Shown here: positions 35,047 to 43,218 of the stretch, piece after piece | Layout: each line of letters starts with the position of its first letter | Numbering within the stretch: the first letter of the stretch is position 1 | Source: Calditrichales bacterium | Lineage (GTDB): Bacteria > Calditrichota > Calditrichia > Calditrichales > J004 | NCBI GenBank assembly: GCA_015493745.1 | Contig: WGCN01000211.1 | Span: 1 to 43,218, forward strand | Reading direction: 5' to 3' | Length of the DNA stretch: 43,218 nucleotides | Position numbers and translations under genes: made by a program | Notes under the pieces: generated by a model | Database searches by the model: none | Told to the model about the DNA's origin: nothing | The model's input: only the letters and a program-made list of their open reading frames with translations

Positions 35047-36422
35047 TACTTTTTTTCACTTATCCATATGAGGGCAATATCCGGTTTCTCCCGCGGAGTG
35101 AGCCTTAAAAAATGCCGACCCGCCTTTAGCCGCTCGCGCATGATTACGGTTTTGCTTAAGCCGAATTGTTGATTTCCGTCCACCGTTTCCGTGTATTGCC
35201 CCCTGTCCAGCTCTATTTGCAATCCCTGGGCGGCCGGCAATGTTTTTTTATTAAACGGACTCCAGCCTGCTGCTTCCCGGGTCAGCGCCACCACAACAAC
35301 CGTAACCTCCCCGCCCATGCTGTCGAAGGAAATCACCTTTTCCCGCTCCATCCCGGATATATCCCGGGCGCTATATAAAAGGGAATCATAGGCTACAACG
35401 GTAAGGCTTTCCAAAAATGGGGCACTCTGCGGCGTAGCCTTTACCCTGACTGCCGCCGCCTTCGCCATATCCGCATTCAGAACAGCCGATTGAACCTGCG
35501 GCTTTGCTTTCGTTCCGGTCATCATTCTGCCCCGGGACGCGCCGGCGCCGATGGTCTGAATCTCCAGCCTGTCCGGCCGGTCGTAAGGCGTCAAATCCTC
35601 CAGCGTGGCCGTGACGATCAGCGCGGATTTCCCCGCCGGCAGACGGATATCCCACAGATGCTCTTTATAGATATGACGATACAGGGGGAAGTATTTTCCA
35701 TCATCAGGCTGATAACGCTCGCTACGGATGGTTACATAATCCACCAGCATAGCACTTTCGCCCTGCCAGCCCTGACGTTGTATGCCCCGGCTGCGGCTGT
35801 ATACCTGGTTATCGATCCATAAATGAAAAGCCATTCTTCCGGAAGGCGCCAGACGGGCGGGAGCCGTTACCGGCTCGCCGTCCACAAAATAGCGGGTCTC
35901 TTTCATATCCAGATCGCGAACAACCCGGTAGGTATGCCAGCGGTTTTCTTCCAGGGACACGGGCTGAAAGGAGGCCTGCCGTTTGGAGATGGTGCCCACA
36001 CGGCTCCAACTGAAGTCTTTATGACCGGGAAGATATTGTTGCATGAACCAGGCCAGATAATCGGCCTTGCCGTTACGGGCGGTTTTCCAGAAGCCCCAGC
36101 CCCGGCTACCGGCCTGCATGGGGGTCAACAGCTTGATGCGCGCCTCCATTTCCAGATAGCGCTGATGCTTGGAATATAACGGCTGAGCATCGGAAATGCC
36201 GACATTGCATTCTTCGCTATTCACCGGATTCTTCAGACGGATTTTAAGGAAACCCCGCCCGTTTTCAATAGCTCCCTTATCGGCGGCCACCGATCCGTCA
36301 CGGTGATAAAACCACCAGGAGCGTTCATAATTAAAATCATCCACCTTCAGGGGCAGTACCTGCTGCGCCAAAAGCGGTGCGACCGAAAGCCCGGTCAGCA
36401 ACCAGAAAAATATACGCTGAAT
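35046..36422 (-). CDS. Secreted laminin-G-like protein, tail-less paralogue
   Basis: A predicted secreted protein whose whole length matches the first two thirds of the protein at 31797: WWFYHRDG, GSRGWGFWK, WHTYRVVRD, VDYVTIRSERY and two C-terminal repeats ending in AGRHFLRL-type strands. It has no sorting tail and ends in IALIWISEKK, so it probably stays in the periplasm or at the outer membrane. The frame has no ATG or GTG start. The TTG at 36401 would give a signal peptide without a positive n-region. An ATT at 36420-36422, one base after the prenyl synthase stop, yields QRIFFWLLTGLSVAPLLAQ with the needed Arg. I chose that start; the alternative is 35046-36401. Confidence 0.75.
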   Translation of the reverse strand: MQRIFFWLLTGLSVAPLLAQQVLPLKVDDFNYERSWWFYHRDGSVAADKGAIENGRGFLKIRLKNPVNSEECNVGISDAQPLYSKHQRYLEMEARIKLLTPMQAGSRGWGFWKTARNGKADYLAWFMQQYLPGHKDFSWSRVGTISKRQASFQPVSLEENRWHTYRVVRDLDMKETRYFVDGEPVTAPARLAPSGRMAFHLWIDNQVYSRSRGIQRQGWQGESAMLVDYVTIRSERYQPDDGKYFPLYRHIYKEHLWDIRLPAGKSALIVTATLEDLTPYDRPDRLEIQTIGAGASRGRMMTGTKAKPQVQSAVLNADMAKAAAVRVKATPQSAPFLESLTVVAYDSLLYSARDISGMEREKVISFDSMGGEVTVVVVALTREAAGWSPFNKKTLPAAQGLQIELDRGQYTETVDGNQQFGLSKTVIMRERLKAGRHFLRLTPREKPDIALIWISEKK

Positions 36423-36423
36423 A

Positions 36424-37296
36424 TTAACGTACCCGTTTTAGTAAAAAGTCACTCAGGGCCCTTAACTCGGCACTTTTATCACCAAAAATATTTAAGGCCT
36501 CCAGGGCCTTTTGGGTATGTTTTTCGGCATCCTTGTAGGCCTGTTCCTCACCCACCAGCATCACAAAGTTCATCTTGTCGTGTGACAAATCCTTGCCCAC
36601 CACATTTTTATTGCCGGAGGCATCCAGCAGATCGTCGATGATTTGAAAGGCGAAACCGATATTCTCGGAGTAGGTCTTAATGGCCTTCATCTGCTCTTCA
36701 TTGGCGCCACCCACCATGGCCGCCGCCTTGCCGGCCGCCGTAAACAGGGCCGCCGTTTTCTTGGCGTTGATAAACTCGATTATCGAGTAGTCCACATTTT
36801 TTGTTTTCAGTTTAAGATCGACAAACTGCCCGGCGGCCAGGCCGTCAAAACCAAAGGCCCGCGTAAGCACGCTGGCGGCGCCGTGCCGTTGTTCAATCGT
36901 CAGCGATTCATCATCCTGTACCATCACCAACGCCTGCGAAAGCAGAGCGATGCTGGCGCACAGGGCCACATCCTGGCCGAAAACCACATGGTTGGCCGGT
37001 TTGCCACGCCGCAGTTGCGAATCATCCATATAGGGCAGGTCATCCATGATCAGCGAAGCGGCATGGATCATCTCCACGGCCGAGGCGGTTTTATACAGTT
37101 TTTCCGGCGCTACCCCGAATAAGTTACCCACCAGAATGGTAAATACGGCCCGCACCCGTTTTCCGCCGCCGGCCGAATATTCCGCGGATTTGTACAAGCC
37201 GTCGGTCAGGGTCACGTCATGACGCAAAGCCTTTTCCACTTCCGCGTCCACAACATTTTTTATATCCTGTAAAAAGGAATTGATCTTCTTTTCCAT
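36424..37296 (-). CDS. Polyprenyl diphosphate synthase, GGPP-synthase-like
   Basis: A 290-residue trans-prenyl diphosphate synthase (condensing isopentenyl diphosphate onto an allylic diphosphate). GGGKRVR (43-49), the first aspartate motif DDLPYMDD (85-92) with LRRGKP after it, and IIDDLLDASG are all present. The fifth residue before the first motif is Ala80. Bacterial farnesyl diphosphate synthases carry Tyr there, while CrtE-type geranylgeranyl diphosphate synthases have Ala, so a C20 product is likely. The ATG at 37296, preceded by AAGAAGGTG, was preferred to one 25 codons further up that reaches into the preceding gene. Its presence beside UbiA and two geranylgeranyl reductases supports a C20 prenyl pathway. 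Confidence 0.9.
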   Translation of the reverse strand: MEKKINSFLQDIKNVVDAEVEKALRHDVTLTDGLYKSAEYSAGGGKRVRAVFTILVGNLFGVAPEKLYKTASAVEMIHAASLIMDDLPYMDDSQLRRGKPANHVVFGQDVALCASIALLSQALVMVQDDESLTIEQRHGAASVLTRAFGFDGLAAGQFVDLKLKTKNVDYSIIEFINAKKTAALFTAAGKAAAMVGGANEEQMKAIKTYSENIGFAFQIIDDLLDASGNKNVVGKDLSHDKMNFVMLVGEEQAYKDAEKHTQKALEALNIFGDKSAELRALSDFLLKRVR

Positions 37297-37309
37297 AATC
37301 ACCTTCTTT

Positions 37310-38920
37310 TCATTTAATGTGAAATAGCCAATAGGATTTACCCGCAACAGAACCGTTTTTAACCAGAACAAACGGCCTTTCTGTCGACGGTTCGAGGAAT
37401 TTTGCCAACTCCGGATTAAGCGTTAAATCGGATTCATCCAAAAATAAATAGTCGATTTTTTGTTTTTGAGAATATACCAAAAGTTTATCTATGGAGCCAA
37501 AGGGTAAAAGACGATATTCCAGGTTTAAAAAAAAGACGGTTTGCGGCTGCCTGGCCATCATCCGCGTTCCGGGCTCAACCGTCTCTTCGATTTCCCGGGA
37601 GAGCTGCTTCCAGCGATTCGTACCCTGAAAGTCTCCATACATCTTTTTATAAGCGGTTGTTGAGGCTGCCAGGAGTACGGCCCCTACCAATACCATGGAA
37701 ACGGCCGGGGAAAAGCGCGAGGCCATTTTCCCGTAAACAAGATGCGTTGTAAGCGCTGCCGGCAAGGCAAGCATGGGCCAGGCCCCCAGCAAAAAGCGAT
37801 CTTCGATATGCACCAGCAGATACATGGACAACGGCAGCATCATAAAAAACAGATAGACGGCCAGCTCCTTTTGCCGCCGGAACAACACATATAATCCGGT
37901 AAAACCCAGCAAGGCCCATATCCAGGGCAGCCCCTTTCCGCCAAGAACCTTGCCGATCATTTTTTTGGCGTTCAGCCCCATCCCCGTCAGCATTCTCACG
38001 GCGGAAAAACCGCCGCCGTTCCGGGGACGATGTTCATCCAACCAGAACATGGCCGCCCTCTTTTTATACAACAAAGCATGGGACAACAACTCCCGGCCGC
38101 CGGGATCGATACGATAGAAAGAGCGGTATGCGGCTACTTTAGGCGGTAATTGTTTAAAAGCCGGGTCTTCCGCCCGGGCGATGGCCGCCAACTTGGATTG
38201 AATCCTAACAAAATTTATTTTCGGCGAAACGGTAAAATATCCCAAAACGGTTGATACTGAAAAACCATACAACATAACAACCGCCAGTGACGGTAAAAGA
38301 AAGCCCATACCGTATTTAAACGGTATTTTTTTCCTGGCGAAGAGAACCAGTCCCGTGAAGACGGCCAGCAGGAACAGCACCACCACCAGCATTTCGGGCC
38401 GGGTAAGAAAACCGAGGGAAAACCATAAGGCCAGACGCCCGGCCCCTGCGCGGGAGGGCTCAATAATAAAATGCCAGCCGTCATAGACCAACAGGGCCAC
38501 AAACAGCAGATACCAGGCCTCACTGGCAGCCTGGGCGGATACGGCGATAAGCCCGGGATGAAAAGCAGTAAGCGCCGCTCCCGCAAGAGCCACGCCCTTT
38601 CCCGAAAGCCGCAATAAAAAGCGATAGGTCACCACTATCAACAGCAGGCCCGCCAGCAAGGAGGCGATCTTCCCCGCTAAAAGCGGATTGAACAACAAAC
38701 TGAAAAAACCGCTCACAAAGGGATAGAACGGCGGCTGAATAATATCGGGAAACATGGCGCCGCCACTGCTGTAAGCGAAACCGTGCCAGATGTTATAGCC
38801 GATGCGGACATATTGCACGCCGTCGGGAGAAATGTAATCAAAGGCGGCAATAAAATAGAGACGGATCAATAAGGCCGTGGCCAGCAACAACCCCAAATAG
38901 TTATCCGGTTTCCGGCTCAT
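37310..38920 (-). CDS. Membrane glycosyltransferase (GT39/ArnT-like, GT-C fold)
   Basis: A 536-residue polytopic protein with about ten or more hydrophobic helices and a C-terminal soluble domain. This is the layout of dolichyl-phosphate-mannose mannosyltransferases and ArnT, which take the sugar from a polyprenyl-phosphate carrier outside the inner membrane. The N-terminal loop has YISPDGVQYVRIGYNIWHG and PDIIQPPFYPF, typical of the first external loop with its catalytic acidic residue (D33 region). The gene overlaps the stop of the two-domain glycosyltransferase by four bases (ATGA), and the dolichol-phosphate-mannose-synthase-like domain there could supply its donor. Acceptor unknown. Confidence 0.8.
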   Translation of the reverse strand: MSRKPDNYLGLLLATALLIRLYFIAAFDYISPDGVQYVRIGYNIWHGFAYSSGGAMFPDIIQPPFYPFVSGFFSLLFNPLLAGKIASLLAGLLLIVVTYRFLLRLSGKGVALAGAALTAFHPGLIAVSAQAASEAWYLLFVALLVYDGWHFIIEPSRAGAGRLALWFSLGFLTRPEMLVVVLFLLAVFTGLVLFARKKIPFKYGMGFLLPSLAVVMLYGFSVSTVLGYFTVSPKINFVRIQSKLAAIARAEDPAFKQLPPKVAAYRSFYRIDPGGRELLSHALLYKKRAAMFWLDEHRPRNGGGFSAVRMLTGMGLNAKKMIGKVLGGKGLPWIWALLGFTGLYVLFRRQKELAVYLFFMMLPLSMYLLVHIEDRFLLGAWPMLALPAALTTHLVYGKMASRFSPAVSMVLVGAVLLAASTTAYKKMYGDFQGTNRWKQLSREIEETVEPGTRMMARQPQTVFFLNLEYRLLPFGSIDKLLVYSQKQKIDYLFLDESDLTLNPELAKFLEPSTERPFVLVKNGSVAGKSYWLFHIK

Positions 38921-40617
38921 GTCTGCATATGTTTGGTGGATTGTGAAATATCCCAGATAAAGGGATTTTTATCCCGCAGATAGAAATCGATCATACCCAT
39001 AAAACGGGCATAACCTTCCAGGGCGATCAGCAATCCGGTAAAAAGGATGGCTTTGGGCGTCCACTTTTGATCCTTTATCACATACTTCAGGATGTTTGTG
39101 GGTTTTTGGGTAAAAACGGCGTGCCCCATGGAGGCGGCCAGATGCCGGTGTCCCGAGGCGATGCGCCGACGCTGCTTGATAAAGTCCCGTAGATTCTCAG
39201 GCCCCTTATTTTGCAGAATGGCCTTGGGGGCATATGCCAGTTTATAACCGCCCTGCACCAACATACCCTCTATGGCCGCTTCATCCACGGCGGTATATTT
39301 TGGAATGCGCGGAACGATATTACGAAAAGCCACCATCTCGCCGCACTTGGGGTTATCCAGAGCCATGGCATGATGTAGTTGCCAGAGTTTATGCACCGAA
39401 TAGCCCACAAAACTTTTATCTTCATTCACCGGCACCGGATGCACCCCGCACATACCCACCCCGGGGTCACGAAAAGGGGCCACCAGTTCACGGATGGTAT
39501 CGGGTTCGGTTATGGTATCGGCACTTTCAATCATGGCGATATCCCCGCGGGCGATGGCCAGATATTCATTGATGGCGCTGGCCTTACCCATGCGCCGGGG
39601 CTGTATGATCAACTGAATACGCTTATCTTCTTCCGCCAGGCGGCGAACAATTTTATTGGTATCATCCGTGGAGCCCGATGAGACAACCACTATCTGCTCC
39701 AGCTTGTTTTCACCCAGCTTCTGGGCCTGCAGGGCCCGTATGCAGCGTTCGATTATTTTTTCCTCATTGTAGGCCATAACGCCCACGCTGACGGTAAAGG
39801 CCTTCTGATCCGGCCGGGGCTTCCATTTCCTGAGCCGGGGAGGATTTATCAGATCGTCATACTCCTCCACAAACCGTTCATACTCTTTTTTAAGATAGAC
39901 CAGATGACGGAAGATTTCCGTAACGGGCGCGCTGTACCTTAGCACATAGAAGAACGTCCTCAACTTGTTATCGCCGCCTACCTTGGAAACACTGTCCAGG
40001 GTATCGCGATAAACAAAAGGAATCTCCTTTACCCGCCGGCGATGCTGATAGGCATAATGCAAAAGTTGTATCTGAATGATATAGGCCGCGTTATGCAGAC
40101 TGTCAAGATCGATCTCCTCGAGAATGCCCCGGTGATAGCAACGGAAACCGGAGGTAAAGTCCCAAATCGGTTTTACCAGCAGGTAGGAGACATACATACT
40201 GGCCAGCTTACTGACCAGCAATTTCCGAAACCGCCAGCCTTCCACCCGCACACCGTCGATATAGCGGCTGCCGATAACCAGATCATACTCGCCGGTCTTT
40301 TCCAGAAAGCGCTCGATATATTCCGGCCCGTGGGAACCGTCGCCGTCCATGGTGATGATGGGATCATAGTCTTTGTTCAGGGCATAGCGGAAGCCGGTTT
40401 TCAGTGCGCCCCCGTAGCCCGTTTCACCCTCCTGGTCAATCAGACGGATTTGAGGATATTTTTTCGTATAGCGGGCCACCAGTTCACGGGTGCCGTCGGT
40501 GGATTGGGCGTCAACGACCACGATATCCAAAGGTGTTTTACAGGCCAGCAGACCATCCAGTACGCTACCGAGCTTGTAGGCTTCGTTCAGTGTGGGGATA
40601 AGAACGAGTGGTTTCAT
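38917..40617 (-). CDS. Two-domain GT2 glycosyltransferase (DPM-synthase-like plus second GT2)
   Basis: A 566-residue fusion of two family-2 glycosyltransferase domains. Residues 1 to about 225 resemble dolichyl-phosphate mannose synthase: PTLNEAYKLGSVLDGLL, VVDAQSTDGT, ITMDGDGSHGPEYI and GSRYIDGV. A linker leads to a second GT-A domain from about residue 275, with VGVMAYNEEKIIERCI, VVSSGSTDDTNK and the GMCGVHPVPVNED region. A hydrophobic C-terminal helix (about residue 525-550) could tether it to the membrane. The first half may load a polyprenyl phosphate, and the second may transfer a different sugar. It starts five bases after the preceding GT2 stop (TAAGC then ATG) and overlaps the next gene by four bases, so it is firmly in the operon. 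Confidence 0.87.
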   Translation of the reverse strand: MKPLVLIPTLNEAYKLGSVLDGLLACKTPLDIVVVDAQSTDGTRELVARYTKKYPQIRLIDQEGETGYGGALKTGFRYALNKDYDPIITMDGDGSHGPEYIERFLEKTGEYDLVIGSRYIDGVRVEGWRFRKLLVSKLASMYVSYLLVKPIWDFTSGFRCYHRGILEEIDLDSLHNAAYIIQIQLLHYAYQHRRRVKEIPFVYRDTLDSVSKVGGDNKLRTFFYVLRYSAPVTEIFRHLVYLKKEYERFVEEYDDLINPPRLRKWKPRPDQKAFTVSVGVMAYNEEKIIERCIRALQAQKLGENKLEQIVVVSSGSTDDTNKIVRRLAEEDKRIQLIIQPRRMGKASAINEYLAIARGDIAMIESADTITEPDTIRELVAPFRDPGVGMCGVHPVPVNEDKSFVGYSVHKLWQLHHAMALDNPKCGEMVAFRNIVPRIPKYTAVDEAAIEGMLVQGGYKLAYAPKAILQNKGPENLRDFIKQRRRIASGHRHLAASMGHAVFTQKPTNILKYVIKDQKWTPKAILFTGLLIALEGYARFMGMIDFYLRDKNPFIWDISQSTKHMQT

Positions 40618-40619
40618 GC

Positions 40620-41519
40620 TTACTTCTTTGTTTTGGGATGAAAAGCGCCTTTTACAAAACCTTTGGTCCAGGGAAAAAGTCCGTAACCAAAAATAAGGGC
40701 CGCCGTGGGATGTTCTTTTAAAATCACGGGATTCAAACGGGCAAACAGCTTAACCGTACGGTACCATTTTACAAAAGGCAACAGCGGTGCCGCCAGAACC
40801 GTTTTGATCCTGCTCGCTACGATCTCATGTCCCTCCAGAGGCAGGATGTGTAGCATGCTGGAGGTAATAACCCCGACATTGGCCTGATGACGAACGAAAT
40901 CGGCAAGGGTTGTGCGGTGGTTATGGGCCACCCGGGCCTCGGGATAAAACAAAATTTTCCCGCCGCTTTGGCGTAAACGGAAATTAAAGTCCAAATCTTC
41001 CTGGGGATAATAGTTGGGATTAAAACCACCCAGTTCCTCCAGATATTTACGCTTATAGGAAATGTTGCAGGTGGGGATATGATCCACTTCGCGCCGCGGA
41101 TGCTGCGGAATAAACTCACGGAACTCGGCCATGTAACCGGCCCAGGCCACATTATTGTTCGGATCGTTGCCATTGATCACCGAACCGCCGATGGCCGCAT
41201 AGTCGGTTTGACGATGCATGCTTACAAACTTCTCAATCCAGTCGGGTTGAGCCACGCAATCGGAATCGATAAAGAGAATGGGATCCCCCGTGCTCTGTTT
41301 AATCCCCATATTGCGGGCGGTTCCGGGATCGGTTTTTTGCGGCAGGTGTATATAGGTGATCTCCGGAAACTGTGTACGCACAATTTCAGGTGTTTTATCT
41401 TCCGAACTGTCCACCAAAATGATCTCATAGGGTTCGCTAAAGGTTTGGTTTTTCAGCGCGGTCAAAACGGGGGCGATTGTCTTTTCGGAATTATAGGAAG
41501 GAAGTATTACCGAGATCAT
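40620..41519 (-). CDS. Family 2 glycosyltransferase
   Basis: A 299-residue GT-A glycosyltransferase. ISVILPSYNSEKTIAPVL binds the nucleotide, ILVDSSEDKT and ILFIDSDCVAQPDW carry the DxD metal motif, and YYPQEDLDFNFRLRQSG contains the catalytic ED. The last 80 residues have hydrophobic stretches that may bind the membrane. Size and motifs are those of exopolysaccharide-type transferases. The gene ends two bases before the fusion glycosyltransferase starts. Donor and acceptor cannot be told from sequence. Confidence 0.9.
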   Translation of the reverse strand: MISVILPSYNSEKTIAPVLTALKNQTFSEPYEIILVDSSEDKTPEIVRTQFPEITYIHLPQKTDPGTARNMGIKQSTGDPILFIDSDCVAQPDWIEKFVSMHRQTDYAAIGGSVINGNDPNNNVAWAGYMAEFREFIPQHPRREVDHIPTCNISYKRKYLEELGGFNPNYYPQEDLDFNFRLRQSGGKILFYPEARVAHNHRTTLADFVRHQANVGVITSSMLHILPLEGHEIVASRIKTVLAAPLLPFVKWYRTVKLFARLNPVILKEHPTAALIFGYGLFPWTKGFVKGAFHPKTKK

Positions 41520-41582
41520 TGTTTCTCTTAAGTAAGAAGTTTGCGGTTAAGTTTAATATAAAAACAGACGATGGCCGTTTTT

Positions 41583-42449
41583 TTATTCCGGTGTAAAAAT
41601 AAACCAGCGATGATGTCCCCATACCTGTTTTACCGGCGCGGGTGCTTTTTCCAGAAAATCATATTTTAATATATCCTTTTCCAGATTGGGGTTTTTCCCG
41701 CTGAACCAGTCCACGATACATTTTTTCTCAAAGGGCGTATCCCCTTGCTGCCCGCTCTTTTTCAGTAAAAAGCCCAAACCGACTTTGGAGAGCATGTCTT
41801 CTTTTTTCATGGCAATATCCGGCCAGGGTGGAATATCCAGATAACCGGACGCTCTTTTTTTCCAGCCATGACCTTCAAAATAGGGCACGAATTTTTTAGG
41901 CTTGATATGATCCAGATAAAAATCCGGTATGGTTTCCTTGTTAAAAGCGGTACGCAGATGGTAACCCAGGCCGTGGGCATTGGGTACGCAGATAAAAATA
42001 ACCTTGCGGGTCACCCGGCACAGTTCGGCCACAAAACGGGGAATATCGGGCACAAACCACAGGCTGGCAAAATTCCAGCTCAAGTCGAATTGATTCTCCT
42101 CAAAGTCCAGCGTATCAAAACCATCGACTTTTTTCAAATCCACGGGTAAAGGGATGGAATCCCATACCTTTTGTGTTTTTTCAATACGAACGGCGTTGTT
42201 ATCCAGCACAACCGGCGTAATCCCCTTATGGGACCACCACAGGCTGTTGATGCCCGAAACCCCGGTCATACCGAAACTGGGTACTTCCAGCACCGATTCC
42301 ACGCCAAAATCACGGGCAAGGTTCTCAAAGTAACGATGCAGGATAAACCGCTCATAGGTCGTACCGATTCCCTCGTCCATGGTTTCATAATAACCGGGCC
42401 AGGTATCCAGAACACTTAACAGGGTTGAAGGATTTTGAGGACTGCTCAT
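41583..42449 (-). CDS. Putative SAM-dependent methyltransferase
   Basis: A 288-residue protein with a class I methyltransferase-like core. VLEVPSFGMTGVSGI is a variant motif I, TPVVLDNNAVRI supplies the strand-2 acidic residue, and FDLSWNFASLWFVPDI occupies the motif IV position. The glycine loop departs from the usual ExGxGxG, so activity is less sure than for the protein at 25583. The region YFEGHGWKKRASGYLDIPPWPD is unassigned (core GYLDIPPWPD). It overlaps the epimerase stop by four bases (ATGA). A 63-base gap precedes the GT2 gene. It probably acts on a lipid or sugar intermediate of the locus. Confidence 0.65.
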   Translation of the reverse strand: MSSPQNPSTLLSVLDTWPGYYETMDEGIGTTYERFILHRYFENLARDFGVESVLEVPSFGMTGVSGINSLWWSHKGITPVVLDNNAVRIEKTQKVWDSIPLPVDLKKVDGFDTLDFEENQFDLSWNFASLWFVPDIPRFVAELCRVTRKVIFICVPNAHGLGYHLRTAFNKETIPDFYLDHIKPKKFVPYFEGHGWKKRASGYLDIPPWPDIAMKKEDMLSKVGLGFLLKKSGQQGDTPFEKKCIVDWFSGKNPNLEKDILKYDFLEKAPAPVKQVWGHHRWFIFTPE

Positions 42450-43218
42450 TTTAACATTTCTCCCACTTCTTCAAAGGTATCCGCCGGATTAAAATTCAGT
42501 TGCTCTGTTGTTTCGGAAATATCATAGTACCAGTCGCGACTGATCAGTTCAATACTGGTTTTCAGCCCGGCCCGGCCGGCCATTTCCAACATGCCGGCGG
42601 CCGTATGGTACAACCATGCCGGTGATTGCCATAATCGGGGATAAGGCTTTTTAGTTAATATTTGTGAAATAAAATCGACCAGTTTTTTCAGGGAAACCGC
42701 TTCCCGGTCGGCCACATGGTAAACCTGGCCCCAGCCCCGGTCTGTTTTCAGGATCATGGCCGCCAGTCCGGCAAAATGGGTTACCGACAACAGGTGCAAA
42801 CGGATATCGGGATGAGGCAATATAATCATCCGCTTTTTTACCATATGAATCAGACGGGGCAGAAAACCGTTATCCCCAGCGCCATAGGTAATCGTAGGTC
42901 GCAGTACCAGGGTCTTTAACTGAGCGGAATGGGCACGGCGCACCAACATCTCCGCCTGATATTTAGACTGATGGTAGGGGCCGTCGGGACGGGCTTCATC
43001 TTTGACCGAAGCAGGCAGATGGGCCGGTATGGTGCCCAGAACACCCACCGTGCTGCAACAGATAAATCGTGACAGGTGATGTTCCACGGCCCAGGCCAGC
43101 AGGGTGCGCGTGGCATCCACGTTCACCTTTTGGTAGTCCGCCGCTTTCGCCCCCCCCGCCCCGCGTATGGCGGCCAGATGTACCACGGCGTCGACGGGTT
43201 GTTTGATACCCGCCAGAA
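42446..43218 (-). CDS. NAD-dependent epimerase/dehydratase (extended SDR), 5' end missing
   Basis: The C-terminal 257 or so residues of an extended short-chain dehydrogenase of the sugar-nucleotide epimerase/dehydratase type. VVHLAAIRG is the typical strand-4 motif, FICCSTVGVLG carries the Ser/Thr of the active site, and YHQSKYQAE holds the catalytic YxxxK. The N-terminal Rossmann GxxGxxG lies beyond the window edge; the frame is open to base 43218. It would produce or modify a nucleotide sugar for the glycosyltransferases downstream, but 3-beta-hydroxysteroid- or isoprenoid-type dehydrogenases of the same superfamily also share these motifs. It is the first visible gene of the locus. Confidence 0.85.
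   Translation of the reverse strand, partial: LAGIKQPVDAVVHLAAIRGAGGAKAADYQKVNVDATRTLLAWAVEHHLSRFICCSTVGVLGTIPAHLPASVKDEARPDGPYHQSKYQAEMLVRRAHSAQLKTLVLRPTITYGAGDNGFLPRLIHMVKKRMIILPHPDIRLHLLSVTHFAGLAAMILKTDRGWGQVYHVADREAVSLKKLVDFISQILTKKPYPRLWQSPAWLYHTAAGMLEMAGRAGLKTSIELISRDWYYDISETTEQLNFNPADTFEEVGEMLK

Overview
The window looks like chromosomal DNA of a bacterium of the Bacteroidota/FCB superphylum, possibly Calditrichota or a related phylum. The main reasons are three secreted proteins with C-terminal tails of the type-IX-secretion/FlgD-like kind, a PorV/PorQ-like outer-membrane protein, and FCB-style secreted repeat proteins. No rRNA, tRNA, CRISPR array, transposase or phage gene was seen. 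The taxonomic call is inference; no marker gene is present.

Region 1 (1-2.6 kb, minus strand) holds a lipoprotein gene with a frameshift near its 3' end and a glycerate 2-kinase. Region 2 (2.8-11.8 kb, plus strand) is a four-gene unit: glutamate dehydrogenase 1, a large PEP-synthase-like protein, glutamate dehydrogenase 2 and a second PEP-synthase-like protein. The two large proteins keep the PEP-synthase ATP-grasp domain but lack the swivelling phosphohistidine domain and the PEP/pyruvate barrel. One carries a GAF-like N-terminus and a nucleotidyltransferase-like C-terminus. The other carries two receiver-like domains. Each is preceded, right next to its start codon, by a strong RNA hairpin. 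This gdh-hairpin-ATP-grasp pair, present twice, is the best candidate for an undescribed regulatory or metabolic system in the window. A bidirectional terminator closes it at 11771-11793.

Region 3 (11.8-18.1 kb, minus strand) has a response regulator with a C-terminal membrane helix, a NodB-type polysaccharide deacetylase, an AraC-type regulator with a degenerate receiver domain, a seven-repeat secreted adhesin-like protein and a PorV-like outer-membrane protein.

Region 4 (18.2-43.2 kb, all minus strand, mostly overlapping or closely spaced genes) is a large surface-glycan/isoprenoid locus. Read in the direction of transcription it encodes an NAD-dependent epimerase (cut by the window edge), a methyltransferase, three glycosyltransferases, a GGPP-synthase-type prenyl synthase, a secreted laminin-G-like protein, a UbiA prenyltransferase, a sorted paralogue of that secreted protein, a CrtC-like hydratase, a rifampin-phosphotransferase-like ATP-grasp/phosphohistidine enzyme, another glycosyltransferase, a sulfotransferase, a methyltransferase, a Wzx-type flippase, a geranylgeranyl reductase, a seven-repeat FG-GAP protein, a second geranylgeranyl reductase and a radical SAM/SPASM protein. 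Together these suggest synthesis, saturation and modification of a C20-type isoprenoid coupled to assembly and export of a sulfated or methylated glycan, with type-IX cargo proteins encoded in the same locus. The product is unknown.
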